Origin: Verticillium longisporum
Lineage: Eukaryota; Ascomycota; Sordariomycetes; Glomerellales; Plectosphaerellaceae
DNA length: 64,000 nt
Assembly: GCA_019188255.1 (NCBI GenBank)
Contig: JAETXT010000006.1
Coordinates: 2,542,001-2,606,000 of the forward strand
Direction: 5' to 3'
Within the stretch, counting starts at the first letter, position 1; each line of letters begins with the position of its first letter. The translations under genes were made by a program, and so were the position numbers. Shown here one piece after another: positions 43,277 through 54,194 of the stretch. The notes beneath the pieces are model-generated. The model had not been told where the DNA came from and ran no database searches. It worked only from the letters and a program-made list of their open reading frames with translations.

Positions 43277-46267
43277 ATGGACTCTGGTAAGCACAGAGTG
43301 ACACTTACAAGGAGGGAGGAATGGAGGACATGGCTCAACTCCGTCAGAGCCGTGGCGACCTCCTACGAGGCCTGGGATCTAGTCGACCCAGACAAAGAGG
43401 CTGACAGACGGCCCAAGAGGGCCAAGAAGCCAACAGCACCGTCATTCGAAGATGAGACGCGAGATCTCAGCACACTGCTGACGTTGTACAAGATCCATTT
43501 GGACATCTACAACAGGGAGTCAGCGGGCCTCCAGGAGGTCCAGAAATACATCCTCAACACAGTCGACAGGAGCCTTTCGGCCGTCTTCATGAACGAGGAA
43601 AGCAGCCAGGAGTGGCTCAAGGCGTTGAAGGACCACTTCGCCCCTTCCGACATGGGACAGAAACAATACATTCGCCAGCGCTGGGAGGAGCATATGGCGA
43701 TGATCAAGAAGATGGACCATGAGAAGTGGGTTGACGACTTCATCCTACTCTGTATCGAAGTTGAGAAGCACGGGATTCCTCAGCTTAAAGAAGCCGCAGA
43801 TCAAAATGTTCAATTCCTTCGGGCAATTCTTTCCGTGTCTCCAGGGTGGGCCGAAGCAGAGTGCGCCCACCAAGTTCGCCGGGAGCTGGATGATCGTGAT
43901 GGAGGGAAGGTACTGGCGTTGAGGTACAAGAGCTACCTTAGAGACTACCAACCGCATCGCCTCACCACCAAGCCATCTCAGACGTCCTTCTACAGCGACT
44001 CGGTGACCTTCATGGGCAAGGACCGGAATGGTCAAAGTGATCGGACGAGTGCCCAGGATTCCCATCGTGACTCTCCTCAACAGCCAAACAGCTCGCCTTC
44101 TCGCAGACCATTCTGCGACTGTGTACAGCAGAAGAGGGCACCCAAGGCGTGTCAGCCCATCTGTCTGTGCCCAAATATCGCAGAACACCGGAGGAAGAAG
44201 AGCTATCAATCCGATCAGAGCCTGCTGGACTACATTGACGAAGCGAAGAAAAGGATGAAGCCAAGCACATTGCAATTCTGGAACGAGAAAATCAAGGAGG
44301 ACAAAAAGAAGCGGCAGGAGGCAAGAGGCACCAGTGGAGTCGCCGTCTCTGCTTTTAACAACTTCCTCGGTGACGATGATGAACAGAGCTGCGATGACGA
44401 GTACACCAACTTCATGAGCAACTTCTCCGTCGCTGATTCGGACGAGTTTCAACGGACAAACCGAGGAGGGGATCTCCGTCACGAGTTCCTGATCGACTCG
44501 GGTACACCCAACCATATAACCAACAACAAAGACCTCCTCACCAACTTTCGCGAGGCCACCGACACTGTAAGATACAGCACAGGAGGAGGCAAATCAAGCC
44601 CCGTCGAAGGGCATGGCACGATGGCCATCGACACCCTCGACAGCAAGCAGAACGTCATCAGCATCACCTGCCATGATGTCTCGTACATCAAAGACTACCC
44701 GACGACGCTTATTTCAGCCAGGCAGCTCCAACGCCAAGGACTCGGACTGGACTCGCTCAGGAACATGCTGTTCAACCCAGCCACTGGCTCAGAGATCCCA
44801 CTTCAGGAGAAGGGTGGCCAGTATGCGGTGAACACCCTACATAGCACCACTTCCTTCTATCACTCCAAGAAGCAGAGAGCCGCGATGGTCAGCGACTCGA
44901 GGCTCTGGCACGAACGGCTGGCTCATGCCCACCCAGAGGCCATACAGCAGCTGCCATACAGCTGTACTGGAGTTGGGGTGAAAGGGCCAACAACATTCGA
45001 ATGCGAGTCTTGCGGGGTAGCGAAATCCAAGAAGATTGTATCTCGGAGACAGCCAACGTACACGACGACGAATCCATTTGAGCGCGTCAACCTGGACTTC
45101 TTCAGCCCTGGGAAGTCGTACAACGGCATGGAGTCGTGCCTTGTAATAACGGACGCATATTCGGGGAAGATTGTTGTCAGGATTCTGCCTGCCAGAGCAG
45201 ATGGCTTCCAGGCGTTTATCAACTTTGAGATGTTTCTCTGGAGACAGTACCATCTGGTCATCAAGGTCCTGAGAGTTGACTGGGACTCAGCACTACGCAG
45301 CAATCTGGTTACTTGGTCAGAAGAGCGCGGCATTCTCTTGGAGAGATCAGCCGCAAGGACACCAGAACAGAACGGTGCCGCAGAACGCAATGGAGGCACG
45401 ATATTCACCATCGCAAGAACCCTTACCTCGGCTGCTGGGTTCCCGGAGGATTTGTGGCCAGAGGTGGTACAAACCGCTGCATATCTCCACAATCTCACGC
45501 CGAAGGGACGCCTACAGTGGGCGACACCAGAAGGAAGGCTGAACGACTGGCTCAACTCCAAGGGCCTTGCCGCTCGAACTACGGCTCCAGGCCTGGCTCA
45601 CCTGCGAAGATACGGATGCAGGGCGTATCCTCTCACGGCAGACGCCCAAGAGGGACGTAACCGAAAGCAGAAGCTGGCTCCGAGAGCCCACATCGGCTAT
45701 CTCTGTGGATACGACAGCAGCAACATATACAGAATCTGGGTTCCAGAGATGAAAGCAGTATTGAGGACAAGAGACGTGGGTTTCGATGAGTCCACAGTTT
45801 TCAAGGACGCCCAATCCCCAAAGCCAATTCTACAGGACGAATTCCAGGCTTTGGACGTGCCCGTTGCGGACGCCCAGAATCCTTTCAACTCGTCACTGGA
45901 CATTGACGAGTTCGATGTTGCCACCATCGACCTGTTCGAGAAAGCCCGGACATTCCAACTTGGAGGAAAGATCAACGCGGAGATACTGCGACCCCGGGAA
46001 GGTCACACAGCCAGCAGAGATGATGTCCTGCCGTCACCACGTCCAACTCCAGAGACGGAGACTGGACAAGGCCAGCCAGCTGTCTCTGAGGGGGTGGAAG
46101 ATGCCGTAATAGACACCATTCAAGGGGCTGAAGATGCTGTGGAAGACACGATCCCCGTGCCAGACACCATTCAAGTGACTGAAGAGGCTATTGAAGACAC
46201 TATCGAAGTAGCTCGGAGCCCTGAATCAACACCTCAACACACACCAGCTGATCAAAGTTCAGCTTAG
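43277..46267 (+). CDS. Copia Gag-protease-integrase (996 aa, truncated by duplication)
   Basis: The Gag region (about 1-290) has LYKIHLDIYNRESAGLQEVQ and EESSQEWLKALKDHF, typical of Copia Gag. A classic CCHC knuckle is missing; instead a Cys cluster CDC...CQPICLC lies near 277-296. The protease motif is FLIDSGTPNHI. The pre-integrase domain has LWHERLAHAHPEAI and CESCGVAKSKK. The integrase core shows VNLDFFSPG, VLRVDWDSALRSN and EQNGAAERNGGTI. The ORF ends at a TAG made by the junction of a 155-bp tandem duplication (46265). Without the second copy the frame would continue directly into the RT ORF. Confidence 0.93.
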   Translation: MDSGKHRVTLTRREEWRTWLNSVRAVATSYEAWDLVDPDKEADRRPKRAKKPTAPSFEDETRDLSTLLTLYKIHLDIYNRESAGLQEVQKYILNTVDRSLSAVFMNEESSQEWLKALKDHFAPSDMGQKQYIRQRWEEHMAMIKKMDHEKWVDDFILLCIEVEKHGIPQLKEAADQNVQFLRAILSVSPGWAEAECAHQVRRELDDRDGGKVLALRYKSYLRDYQPHRLTTKPSQTSFYSDSVTFMGKDRNGQSDRTSAQDSHRDSPQQPNSSPSRRPFCDCVQQKRAPKACQPICLCPNIAEHRRKKSYQSDQSLLDYIDEAKKRMKPSTLQFWNEKIKEDKKKRQEARGTSGVAVSAFNNFLGDDDEQSCDDEYTNFMSNFSVADSDEFQRTNRGGDLRHEFLIDSGTPNHITNNKDLLTNFREATDTVRYSTGGGKSSPVEGHGTMAIDTLDSKQNVISITCHDVSYIKDYPTTLISARQLQRQGLGLDSLRNMLFNPATGSEIPLQEKGGQYAVNTLHSTTSFYHSKKQRAAMVSDSRLWHERLAHAHPEAIQQLPYSCTGVGVKGPTTFECESCGVAKSKKIVSRRQPTYTTTNPFERVNLDFFSPGKSYNGMESCLVITDAYSGKIVVRILPARADGFQAFINFEMFLWRQYHLVIKVLRVDWDSALRSNLVTWSEERGILLERSAARTPEQNGAAERNGGTIFTIARTLTSAAGFPEDLWPEVVQTAAYLHNLTPKGRLQWATPEGRLNDWLNSKGLAARTTAPGLAHLRRYGCRAYPLTADAQEGRNRKQKLAPRAHIGYLCGYDSSNIYRIWVPEMKAVLRTRDVGFDESTVFKDAQSPKPILQDEFQALDVPVADAQNPFNSSLDIDEFDVATIDLFEKARTFQLGGKINAEILRPREGHTASRDDVLPSPRPTPETETGQGQPAVSEGVEDAVIDTIQGAEDAVEDTIPVPDTIQVTEEAIEDTIEVARSPESTPQHTPADQSSA

Positions 46268-46419
46268 ACACCATTCAAGGGGCTGAAGATGCTGTGGAAG
46301 ACACGATCCCCGTGCCAGACACCATTCAAGTGACTGAAGAGGCTATTGAAGACACTATCGAAGTAGCTCGGAGCCCTGAATCAACACCTCAACACACACC
46401 AGCTGATCAAAGTTCAGCT
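46110..46419 (+). repeat. tandem duplication, 2 x 155 bp
   Basis: 46110-46264 and 46265-46419 read as identical, each starting TAGACACCATTCAAGGGGCT. Because 155 is not a multiple of three, the downstream frame is shifted and the copy junction produces an in-frame TAG. The duplicated stretch encodes an acidic linker between integrase and RT (EDTIPVPDTIQVTEEAIEDT). Confidence 0.95.
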
Positions 46420-48186
46420 GAAGACGAGACAGAGACTGTGGAGGCCCGACCATCAGTGGCACCAGCCCCACAGCCGTCGCCATCAACACAAATCCAAGGC
46501 ACTCGAAGGAGCGCTAGAGACAGAAAGCCGTCACAGTTCAAAGACGGCACCCCCACCGACCAGGCTCTAGGAGCCCGCCGCAGCAAGAAAATGCCTCCAT
46601 CATCACATTTGACCGTGGAATACTCATTCTTTCACACTCAGACTCCATCGAACAAGAAACCGCTTCTCCGAACAGATATGCCCGCGGAGCCAAGATCCTG
46701 GAAGGAGATGCTTCATTCTGATCACAAAAAGCAGTGGCTAGAAGCAAGCGTCCAGGAGGTCAACACCATTGAAAATATGGACACAATCGAGCAAGTCCCC
46801 TTCGAATCGGTCGACCAGGAAATACACAAGGTTCTCGGGTTGACCTGGGTCTGGAAATACAAGGTTGACTCCACCGGCTACGTGACCAAGTTCAAGGCCA
46901 GGCTCTGCGTACGAGGAGACCAACAGCCCAAGAATGAGATGGAAACATACGCGTCGACACTGGCAGCCAAGACGTTCAGAACGTTGATGGCCATCTGTGC
47001 AGAGTTTGACCTAGACACGCACCAGTTGGATGCCGTCAACGCCTTTCCAAATGCACACCTCGACGAGACAGTCTACGTCTGGGCCCCTCAGGGCTGGGAT
47101 CTCATGCAGGAGATGCAACAGAAGAAGGGCGCTCCACAGAGGCGCACGATTTTCAAGCTGAAGAGAGCTTTGTACGGTTTGCGCCGATCACCGCTTCTCT
47201 GGCACAAGCTGCTGTCCGAGGCTATGCGGAAGATCGGCCTCGTGGCTCTCGAGGAAGATAACTGTGTCTTCATGGGCAGAGGCATGATCATGTTCTTCTA
47301 CGTTGACGACATCATCCTCATGAACCGCAAAGAGGATCGCCAAGCGGCCGAAGAGCTGAAGAGCCAGCTCAAGTCTCTGTTCGAGATGCGAGAACTTGGC
47401 GAGGTCAGATGGTTCTTAGGCATCAGAGTGGTCAGAGATCGTAGCCAGCGCAAGCTCTGGCTGTCTCTGGAGAACTACATCACTGAAAAGATGAAGGACC
47501 TCAACCTCCAGCCATCCACCAGAGGTCATTTGACGCCTCTATCAACAGACCCAGCACCTGCTCCAAAGGATTACGAAGCCTCTGCTGAATCCATTCAACT
47601 ATACCAACGCAAAATTGGTTCCATCAATTACGCAGCAACCACAACACGACCTGATGTGGCCAAAGCTGCCTCAAGACTTGCGGAGTCTCTGCTCAGGCCG
47701 ACAGAACTCCATCACCTTGCAGCAGACCACTGTCTCCGCTACCTCTATCGCACAAGGACTCTCTCGCTGTCCTACGGAGGATCAGGAGACCATTCTACAT
47801 CGCTGTATTGTGCGAGCGACGCATCATTCGGCGATGATCCCATCACCAGATTTAGTTCACAAGGATACACCACCATGCTCTTTGGAGGTCCAATTGACTG
47901 GAAAGCTACAAAGCAGCGATCCGTGGTCACTTCTAGCACCGAAGCTGAGCTGGTGGCCCTCAGTGTCGCAGCGAGGAACTACCTTGCCACTCTTCGTCTG
48001 ATCAAGGAGCTTCAGCTACGTTTTCATGGCAAGGTTCCGATCCAGATGTTCTGTGATAACCGCCAAACGCTGCTGTTACTCACTAGTGAGAGGCCTCAAG
48101 CCACTACGAAGCTCAAGCATGTTGACATCCATCGTCTTTGGATCCGACAAACAGTCAGACAGGGAAGATATCCGTGGACTGGATGA
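46294..48186 (+). CDS. Copia reverse transcriptase-RNase H (630 aa, frameshift near 3' end)
   Basis: RVT_2 domain: WKYKVDSTGYVTKFKARL, QLDAVNAFPNAHLDETVY, LYGLRRSPLLWHK and the catalytic FFYVDDIIL. RNase H: CASDASFGDD, STEAELVALSVAARN, MFCDNRQTLLLL. The ATG at 46294 is inside the duplicated linker and is not a true start. After WIRQTVRQG, near 48160-48173, the family-typical VDWMSTDKIVSDGLTK continues in the adjacent frame to a stop at about 48296. One missing C in the CC at 48172-48173 would explain this. The coding region therefore really extends to about 48296. Confidence 0.91.
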   Translation: MEDTIPVPDTIQVTEEAIEDTIEVARSPESTPQHTPADQSSAEDETETVEARPSVAPAPQPSPSTQIQGTRRSARDRKPSQFKDGTPTDQALGARRSKKMPPSSHLTVEYSFFHTQTPSNKKPLLRTDMPAEPRSWKEMLHSDHKKQWLEASVQEVNTIENMDTIEQVPFESVDQEIHKVLGLTWVWKYKVDSTGYVTKFKARLCVRGDQQPKNEMETYASTLAAKTFRTLMAICAEFDLDTHQLDAVNAFPNAHLDETVYVWAPQGWDLMQEMQQKKGAPQRRTIFKLKRALYGLRRSPLLWHKLLSEAMRKIGLVALEEDNCVFMGRGMIMFFYVDDIILMNRKEDRQAAEELKSQLKSLFEMRELGEVRWFLGIRVVRDRSQRKLWLSLENYITEKMKDLNLQPSTRGHLTPLSTDPAPAPKDYEASAESIQLYQRKIGSINYAATTTRPDVAKAASRLAESLLRPTELHHLAADHCLRYLYRTRTLSLSYGGSGDHSTSLYCASDASFGDDPITRFSSQGYTTMLFGGPIDWKATKQRSVVTSSTEAELVALSVAARNYLATLRLIKELQLRFHGKVPIQMFCDNRQTLLLLTSERPQATTKLKHVDIHRLWIRQTVRQGRYPWTG

Positions 48187-48490
48187 GCACTGACAAGATA
48201 GTGAGCGATGGGCTTACAAAGATTCTCCCGACTCAGAAGCATCAGAACTTCGTGAAGCTTCTGCAGATGGAGTGCGTACCAGCGGTCCACCAGTGAACAG
48301 CTTGCTCAATTTCGCCCACCTCTCCTAACACTTACACACATCCTTATTTGCTTCACAAGCACGATTTCCTTCATCTGCCCTGAGAACGCCAACTGTTCCA
48401 AAGGCACCAAATTCTCTACCAAAAGCCGCCAACAGGCATCTGCCTGATCTTTCGTGGTTCAGATGGTCAGAGAGAGGCTCGCCTACCCAT

Positions 48491-48501
48491 CTGAGGGGGT
48501 G
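48491..48501 (+). promoter_or_regulatory. polypurine tract of the Copia element
   Basis: CTGAGGGGGTG directly before the 3' LTR; expected plus-strand primer position. Confidence 0.55.
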
Positions 48502-48714
48502 TGTTGCCGATCAGGCAAGGTTCTGTTCTGTGACCCAGGAGTACTTTCATCCCAAATGTGGAGTCCTCATTTGATGCATTTGTTCTGTCGTTATCGCCCC
48601 GGTAAGACTCCTTACCGATGCTGGATCTGACCAATTACCTTCGTTTGGACTTCTGGAAGTCTCCTTTTGTACCTTAACAACAATCAATCCACTTTGTTCA
48701 ATTCCGTGGTGACA
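48502..48714 (+). repeat. Copia 3' LTR (213 bp)
   Basis: Same sequence as the 5' LTR; followed by TGAGC. Confidence 0.95.
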
Positions 48715-50134
48715 TGAGCCTACCTTGCTACTGCGATACAGTGGAACAACCCTCAGTAAAGACCGATCGATGACGCAGCAGATGATTTCCGAAAGAATCT
48801 CCGGGGTTCCCCTTGAGGCATTATACCCTCAAAGACTGCACGTGAAAACTCGGCCGGCCACGTGCCCACGGCGTCGCAGCACACATTTGGCAGCTCGCTG
48901 CATCCTGCCGCCCGTCACTACTGACATTCAGTCGGCCCTATTGCCCAGGCTGCACTCCGCGCACCCCACAAACGGGCGACATCTCAAGCTGGGATGGCAT
49001 CGAACATGGCGTCCGGGGGTGGCCCAGGGTCAGATCACAAGCATCACTGGCCAAGATTGTCAGGGGGGGTGGTCGAGGGCGTGATCGTCCGGCATTCGGA
49101 CCTATCCCCACAGCTCCCCGCAAAGACATACCCCGGACTGTCAAGGCCGAGCGCCACCTTGTTCATCGTTGAGCGCCTCTCATCTTCCTGTCACAGATGG
49201 CCATCGACCAGTCTTGGAGAGACGTCGTTGTGATTTGTCGGTAGTTGCTGGCCATTTAAGCACCCCCTAGATCCTTCGAAGTTGGTTGATGAATCTGGTG
49301 CGGTCTTTCGTCTGGGTGCTCTTAACACCCTACATCGTGTAGGGCAGCGGTGGAGATGCCAATAACCAGGGATAGCTGCTCTTAATGATAGTTGCAAAGG
49401 TGGTCCTAGTCTCTGGGTCATTCGAATGACAACGTTCATCTGTGAAGGCGGTGGATACCGAGTCATTGTCTCACAGAAACCAGCCCTGTGGCTGTAATGA
49501 ATGAGTTTCCCACCAACCATTGTATAGCAGATTGCGGAGGTCAAGCCTGGTCATCAACTACCCGTGGGCCTCGGCGTCACCGCGGACCTGGGCATCAAAT
49601 TTGCAACCCCATCTCGACTGCTCTAGCACATTTACGGCTGTTCGGTTTGACGGATCGCGCTGCGGCACTTGTTCGAGACCAGAGAAAAAGGGGGCTCGAC
49701 TCCAAAACCTATACCGAGTTGATTTCCCGTTGGAGCAAGGGGGGCCGGCACTAAGAAAGCCTCTTTACCCGACAATTCATGCACGTTATACAGCCGTGCA
49801 GTAGCTGCCCCGGGTTTCCTGGAGGCAGTTAGATCTGGGGTAAACCAGCTGCACGAGTAGGGCCGTTTCAGCGGTTGCATGGTCGTACTTCGGCTTCACT
49901 CAACGGCGGCTACCAGGTCATCAATCAAGTTTGCGGGTCAATCTGAGGCAAGCCTTCAATCGCGGCTAGGGAGTTGCGGCAACTTTGAACATCGCAAGCG
50001 TCGTTTTCGATGGAGTTGTCGTTGTACAAATAGATCGACGTTCGTTCCATGAATCGCATCCAATCTTCATCTCCAGCCGCATCACAGCGTTCGCCAACTC
50101 CTGAAGATATTGGACAGTCGACAATCCTCACAAA
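48715..50134. other. 1.4-kb region between Copia and the LPMO gene
   Basis: LPMO promoter side. A small hairpin CCCTACA-TCG-TGTAGGG lies at 49328-49344. No gene seen. Confidence 0.5.
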
Positions 50135-51555
50135 ATGAAGACCACCACCGCCCTCACCCTCCTGAGCTTCACCTCCTCCGTCCTTGGCCATGGATACCTG
50201 ACCATCCCCAAGAGTCGCACTCGTCTGGGCGCCGAGGTTCGTTCTTGCTCCTCCAGATAGTCCGATCTTTCAATTCTCGCGGGTCGATACTGACTCGTTC
50301 TTGTCCCAGGCTGGACTTGATTCTTGCCCGGAGTGCAACATTCGTGAGCCTGTCGAGGCCTGGCCCAATGTCACCCAGGCCACTGTCGGACGCAGCGGGC
50401 CTTGCGGCTACAATGCCCGAGTCTCCATCGACTACAACCAGCCCAAGACCAACTGGGGCAACAGTCCCGTGGTCACTTACACCGCTGGTCAGACTGTCGA
50501 TGTTGAGTGGTGGTAAGTCCCACACTTTTCCGTACTCATACTGGACTAGGACTCTCGGCATCGCTGCCGGGACACCCTGCAAGGTCCCCCCATGCTCTCA
50601 GGATCGGCCCCATTCTAAGTACTCTGAACCATTAGTGTCGATGCGAACGGCGATCACGGTGGCATGTTCAGCTACCGTATCTGCCAAGACCAAGCCCTGG
50701 TCAACAAGTTCATCACTCCTGGATACCTCCCCACGGAAGCTGAGAAGGAGGCTGCCGAGCAATGCTTCCAGCGCGGCACCCTTCCTTGCACTGATGTCAC
50801 CGGCCAGAGCTGTGGCTTCAACCCCGACTGCCAGCCTGGCCAGCCTTGCTGGCGCAACGACTGGTTCACCTGCAACGCTTTCCAGGCCAGCAACCGCCGC
50901 GCCTGTCAGGGTGTTGATGGCGCTGCCCTCGGCTCTTGCTACACTTCGATCGCCGGCGGTTACAAGGTGTCCAAGAAGATCAAGATTCCCAACTACAACT
51001 CGGCTCACACCCTGCTCTCCTTCCGCTGGAACTCGTTCCAGACTGGACAAGTCTACCTCACCTGTGCCGATATTGCTATCAACGGTGGCAGCAACAACAA
51101 CCCTACCATCGCTGTCGCCCCTACGACTCTCCGCACCACCACTAGTACGTTCACCATCTCGACTTCTGTGTGAAGGACTCGCGCTGACATGTCGCGTTTT
51201 AGCTGCTGCTGCTGCCACCACCACTGGTGCCTGCACCCCTGCTGCCAACGTTGCCGTGACCTTCAACACCCTGGCGACCACCGTCGTCGGCCAGACAATC
51301 AAGCTTGCCGGCTCCATCTCTCAGCTCGGTAGCTGGACCCCCGCCTCCGCTCCCTCCCTGTCCGCCTCCGGTTACACTACCTCCCGTCCCCTCTGGACCT
51401 ACACCGTGACGCTGCCTGCCGGCACCACCTTCCAGTACAAGTTCATCAACGTCCAGTCTGACGGATCCGTCCGCTGGGAGAGCGATCCGAACCGCTCGTA
51501 CACCGTTCCCACCGGTTGCGCCTCGGCCGTCACCGTCGACAGCACCTGGCGTTAA
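50135..51555 (+). CDS. AA13 starch-active lytic polysaccharide monooxygenase with CBM20
   Basis: Exons 50135-50236, 50310-50512, 50636-51144 and 51203-51555 give 388 residues. The signal peptide [18 protein letters not shown] ends before [10 protein letters not shown], exposing the N-terminal copper-brace histidine (His19). The second brace histidine is in [14 protein letters not shown]. Conserved AA13 features include [31 protein letters not shown], a cysteine-rich middle and KIKIPNY. A short Thr/Ala linker leads to a C-terminal CBM20 starch-binding domain with [36 protein letters not shown] and VRWESDPNR. The enzyme oxidatively cleaves starch outside the cell and assists amylases. The exon 2/3 junction forms a Cys codon. 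Strong assignment. Confidence 0.95.
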
Positions 51556-51989
51556 GCTACCGCGGACACTACCACCAGCTACACGATCACGCATCTGGTT
51601 TTGGAGAGTGCTCCTATGTGGCGAGAAATCCTCTCGTCAACTGACCAACCCCCCTGTATATATTGTGCTCTGGTCAAGACATCCAGGACGAGCGGTCAGT
51701 AAATGCCGCTGGACGCTCCTGCTCGTTTGAGGGAGATGTTACAACGTACATACACACCAGATATGACTTGATGGAACATAAACTTTGCATACTTTTATCT
51801 AGAAAATTGACTTCCTCTAAATCATTGTCTCGACGACACGCGACTGTATAGCATTACTTACTCGGATACGTAAAGCCACCTCAACAACCATACGCTGGCG
51901 CTGTGTTCCCGGCAAGATTTTGAGCATAGAGCACATTGGCAATGCGGGCCTCCTATTTCCTAGTGTGCTCGCAACATGTAGTGAAAGGT
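51556..51989. other. convergent 3' flanks
   Basis: 3' UTRs of the LPMO and carboxypeptidase genes. No gene. Confidence 0.6.
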
Positions 51990-53305
51990 TCAGGCTTCAA
52001 AAATATCCTCAACGTCCACATACTGCAGAATCGTCTTGAATCCCGCCCACTGCTCCTCTGCACTCCCCCTGATCTGCGCCGGCGGCAGCACGAACCCGTG
52101 TTTGCCCGTATCCCGAAGCTCAATGAGATATGCCCAGTCAGCCTTGCCCACCTCATACGCATAGTCAATGCTGTACCCTGTAGCCACGTAAAGCGTGGCA
52201 CAGCTCGGTCCAAAGACAAACTGCGTGCCCTCGACCTCGCGAATGGCTTGCGTCGCGCGCCGTGCCAGGTTGATGTGCTGGCCCAGCTTGGGGATATACT
52301 GCGTGCAGTTCCAGCTGAGCGGCGCGAGGAGGTACTGGCTGTAGCTGTGCCAGTCGATGAAGAGCTTGATGCCGTTCGTGTCGCGAAGCCTGTCGATGAA
52401 GGCGTGCAGGCCGGCCATCTCGGGGGTGTCGCCTGGGGCCTCACCCTTGTAGCCGAAGTGGCACGGGTCAGCCGAGGCGCCGTTCGGGTTAGCATCCCAC
52501 TTGTAGGGCCAGTTGCGGTTGATGTCGCGGCCCCAGCAGACTGTCGAGTTGTTAGGAGGAGGCTGCCTGTTTTTACGCCAAAGGCGGTCGTTTGTCTGCG
52601 TGTAGACGAATCCTGTGGCTGTCAGTCAAGAATTCGCTGGCATGCATTGCCTGACCTACCATCGGGGTTCACAAAAGGGAAGATGTAGAAGTCATAACTG
52701 TCCCGGGCGACAGTTGTCTGGTTGTCGTTGCGGTAGCCGGTCAGAAGCTGCAGGGTTAGGTATTCGATGACGGGTGCCGTGATCCATTCTCTGGCGTGAA
52801 CAGTGCCGTGGAAGACAATTGCTGGCTTACCGGGGCCCTCATCTCCCCAGAAATGAATGCCAAAAATGTCTCGACCTTCATAAGAAGTTCCGGTAGAGAT
52901 GATTTCCGAGTGATCCGGGTGAGCCGCGTGAAGTTCCTCAAAGTACGCCTTGTGGTCATCGTATGGGTGATAAGAGTCGTACCAAGCTAAGTCATCAATT
53001 TGCCTCTTCCACTCAGCGCCGGATGCAGACTCTGCGTTGATGGATGCGCCCAGGTCACCATGCATAACGTCATATTTAAGACCTAGGCTCTTGAAGGCTG
53101 GAATTTGCTCGGGGGAAAGTGTGATCGTGATATCGTCAGCGGTTCGCTCCCATTCGTCATACGAGAGCTTGGAGAGTTTTCTTTGCACGGCTGGGAGGTC
53201 TCCTTCAAAACGCACGCGAAGAGCCTGATATCCTTCGTAAGACACGATACTGTTGGCGGAAACCAATAAGGTAACCAAGGGGATGGCAGCGATGAACCTC
53301 ATCAT
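51990..53305 (-). CDS. secreted zinc carboxypeptidase, M14A (carboxypeptidase A-like)
   Basis: Exons 53305-52660 and 52612-51990 encode 422 residues, the usual length for fungal M14A pro-enzymes. A signal peptide (about 1-18) and a propeptide (about 20-110) precede the catalytic domain. Zinc ligands are in GTVHAREWITAP (HxxE) and DWHSYSQ. RDINRNWPYKW supplies the substrate-binding Arg/Asn, and IELRDTGKHGF carries the catalytic Glu. The intron falls inside the VNPDGF motif, as is common. It removes C-terminal residues from peptides outside the cell after activation. Either of the two first Met codons could be used. Confidence 0.94.
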
Positions 53306-54194
53306 GAGTGACTGAAGAGTAGGGTACGTCTTAGGATCAGCAACCTAATGCGAACATTTTGCATCGAGGTATCCCCGTCCTTTTGTATTCTCCAGCTGTT
53401 TTTGATCAACGATTGATTTGCGGTCCGCAAGTGATTTGTGTTGGTCTCCTTCCCGAATCATGTTAGGCTCATCTTAGCCGCCGCTGCAACGCTATCCTGG
53501 TGTCCTCATTCACCCACTGCTGATCGTCTTTCCTAAGATCAGCATGTCTCCGGCACTACTACGATAATTATGCAGAGGCGCCCGAAATCCGGAGGCTGTA
53601 GCGGAGCTTTCGATGGCGACATGCAGGACTGCGGTCCGGTGGGGTTCAGACTCTTGCCATGATAGCTCTGTAGCCAGGGATTTAGAAATTGAAATCAAGT
53701 GAATGAATCGAACTCCTTGCAAGCCGAGTCATGCATCATAATCAGACCCCTCCTGACTTGGCATCATCTGGCGAATTGACTGAATTGTGAAAAAGAGAGC
53801 GGGAGCACTAAAAAGCCAGGAACTCTCTTGGAACGCGAGATCGTTCTTTAGGTGTGCATTCAATTTGTAAGTTGAGGGACCAAGCCGCGACAGTATACGA
53901 AAACATTTCCATATCCATCGAAATCATAATCTAGATGCTTGGTCACTGATCACCATCGTACCAACTTGGCGCGTTGCGGGGTCGCCCCATGACGTGATAT
54001 TTGAATGTGATGGCGAGTGGGACCGTGAAATCTTGAGGAGAAAGTGAAGTCGGCCTTAAAAAAAAAAGATACAATTCCTTCCATAGGTAAAGTGATGGTT
54101 CGGTCCGTATTCCAATCCCCAAAGTGCTTCGTCCAAGGTGCTTTGAGCTTGAAAGACAACACCAACATACGTTGGCGGAGGTCTACCACACCCA
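53306..54194. other. intergenic, no gene seen
   Basis: Carboxypeptidase promoter side. Short ORFs only. Confidence 0.5.

Larger units (their letters stand above)
42688..48714 (+). mobile_element. Ty1/Copia LTR retrotransposon with internal 155-bp tandem duplication
   Basis: The 213-bp LTRs (42688-42900, 48502-48714) begin TGTTGCCGATCAGG, end GGTGACA and read as identical. They are flanked by the target duplicate TGAGC (42683-42687 and 48715-48719). Order is gag, protease, integrase, RT, RNase H, as in Copia. A 155-bp tandem duplication between integrase and RT shifts frame and brings in a TAG. A further one-base shift lies near the 3' end of pol. Confidence 0.96.
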
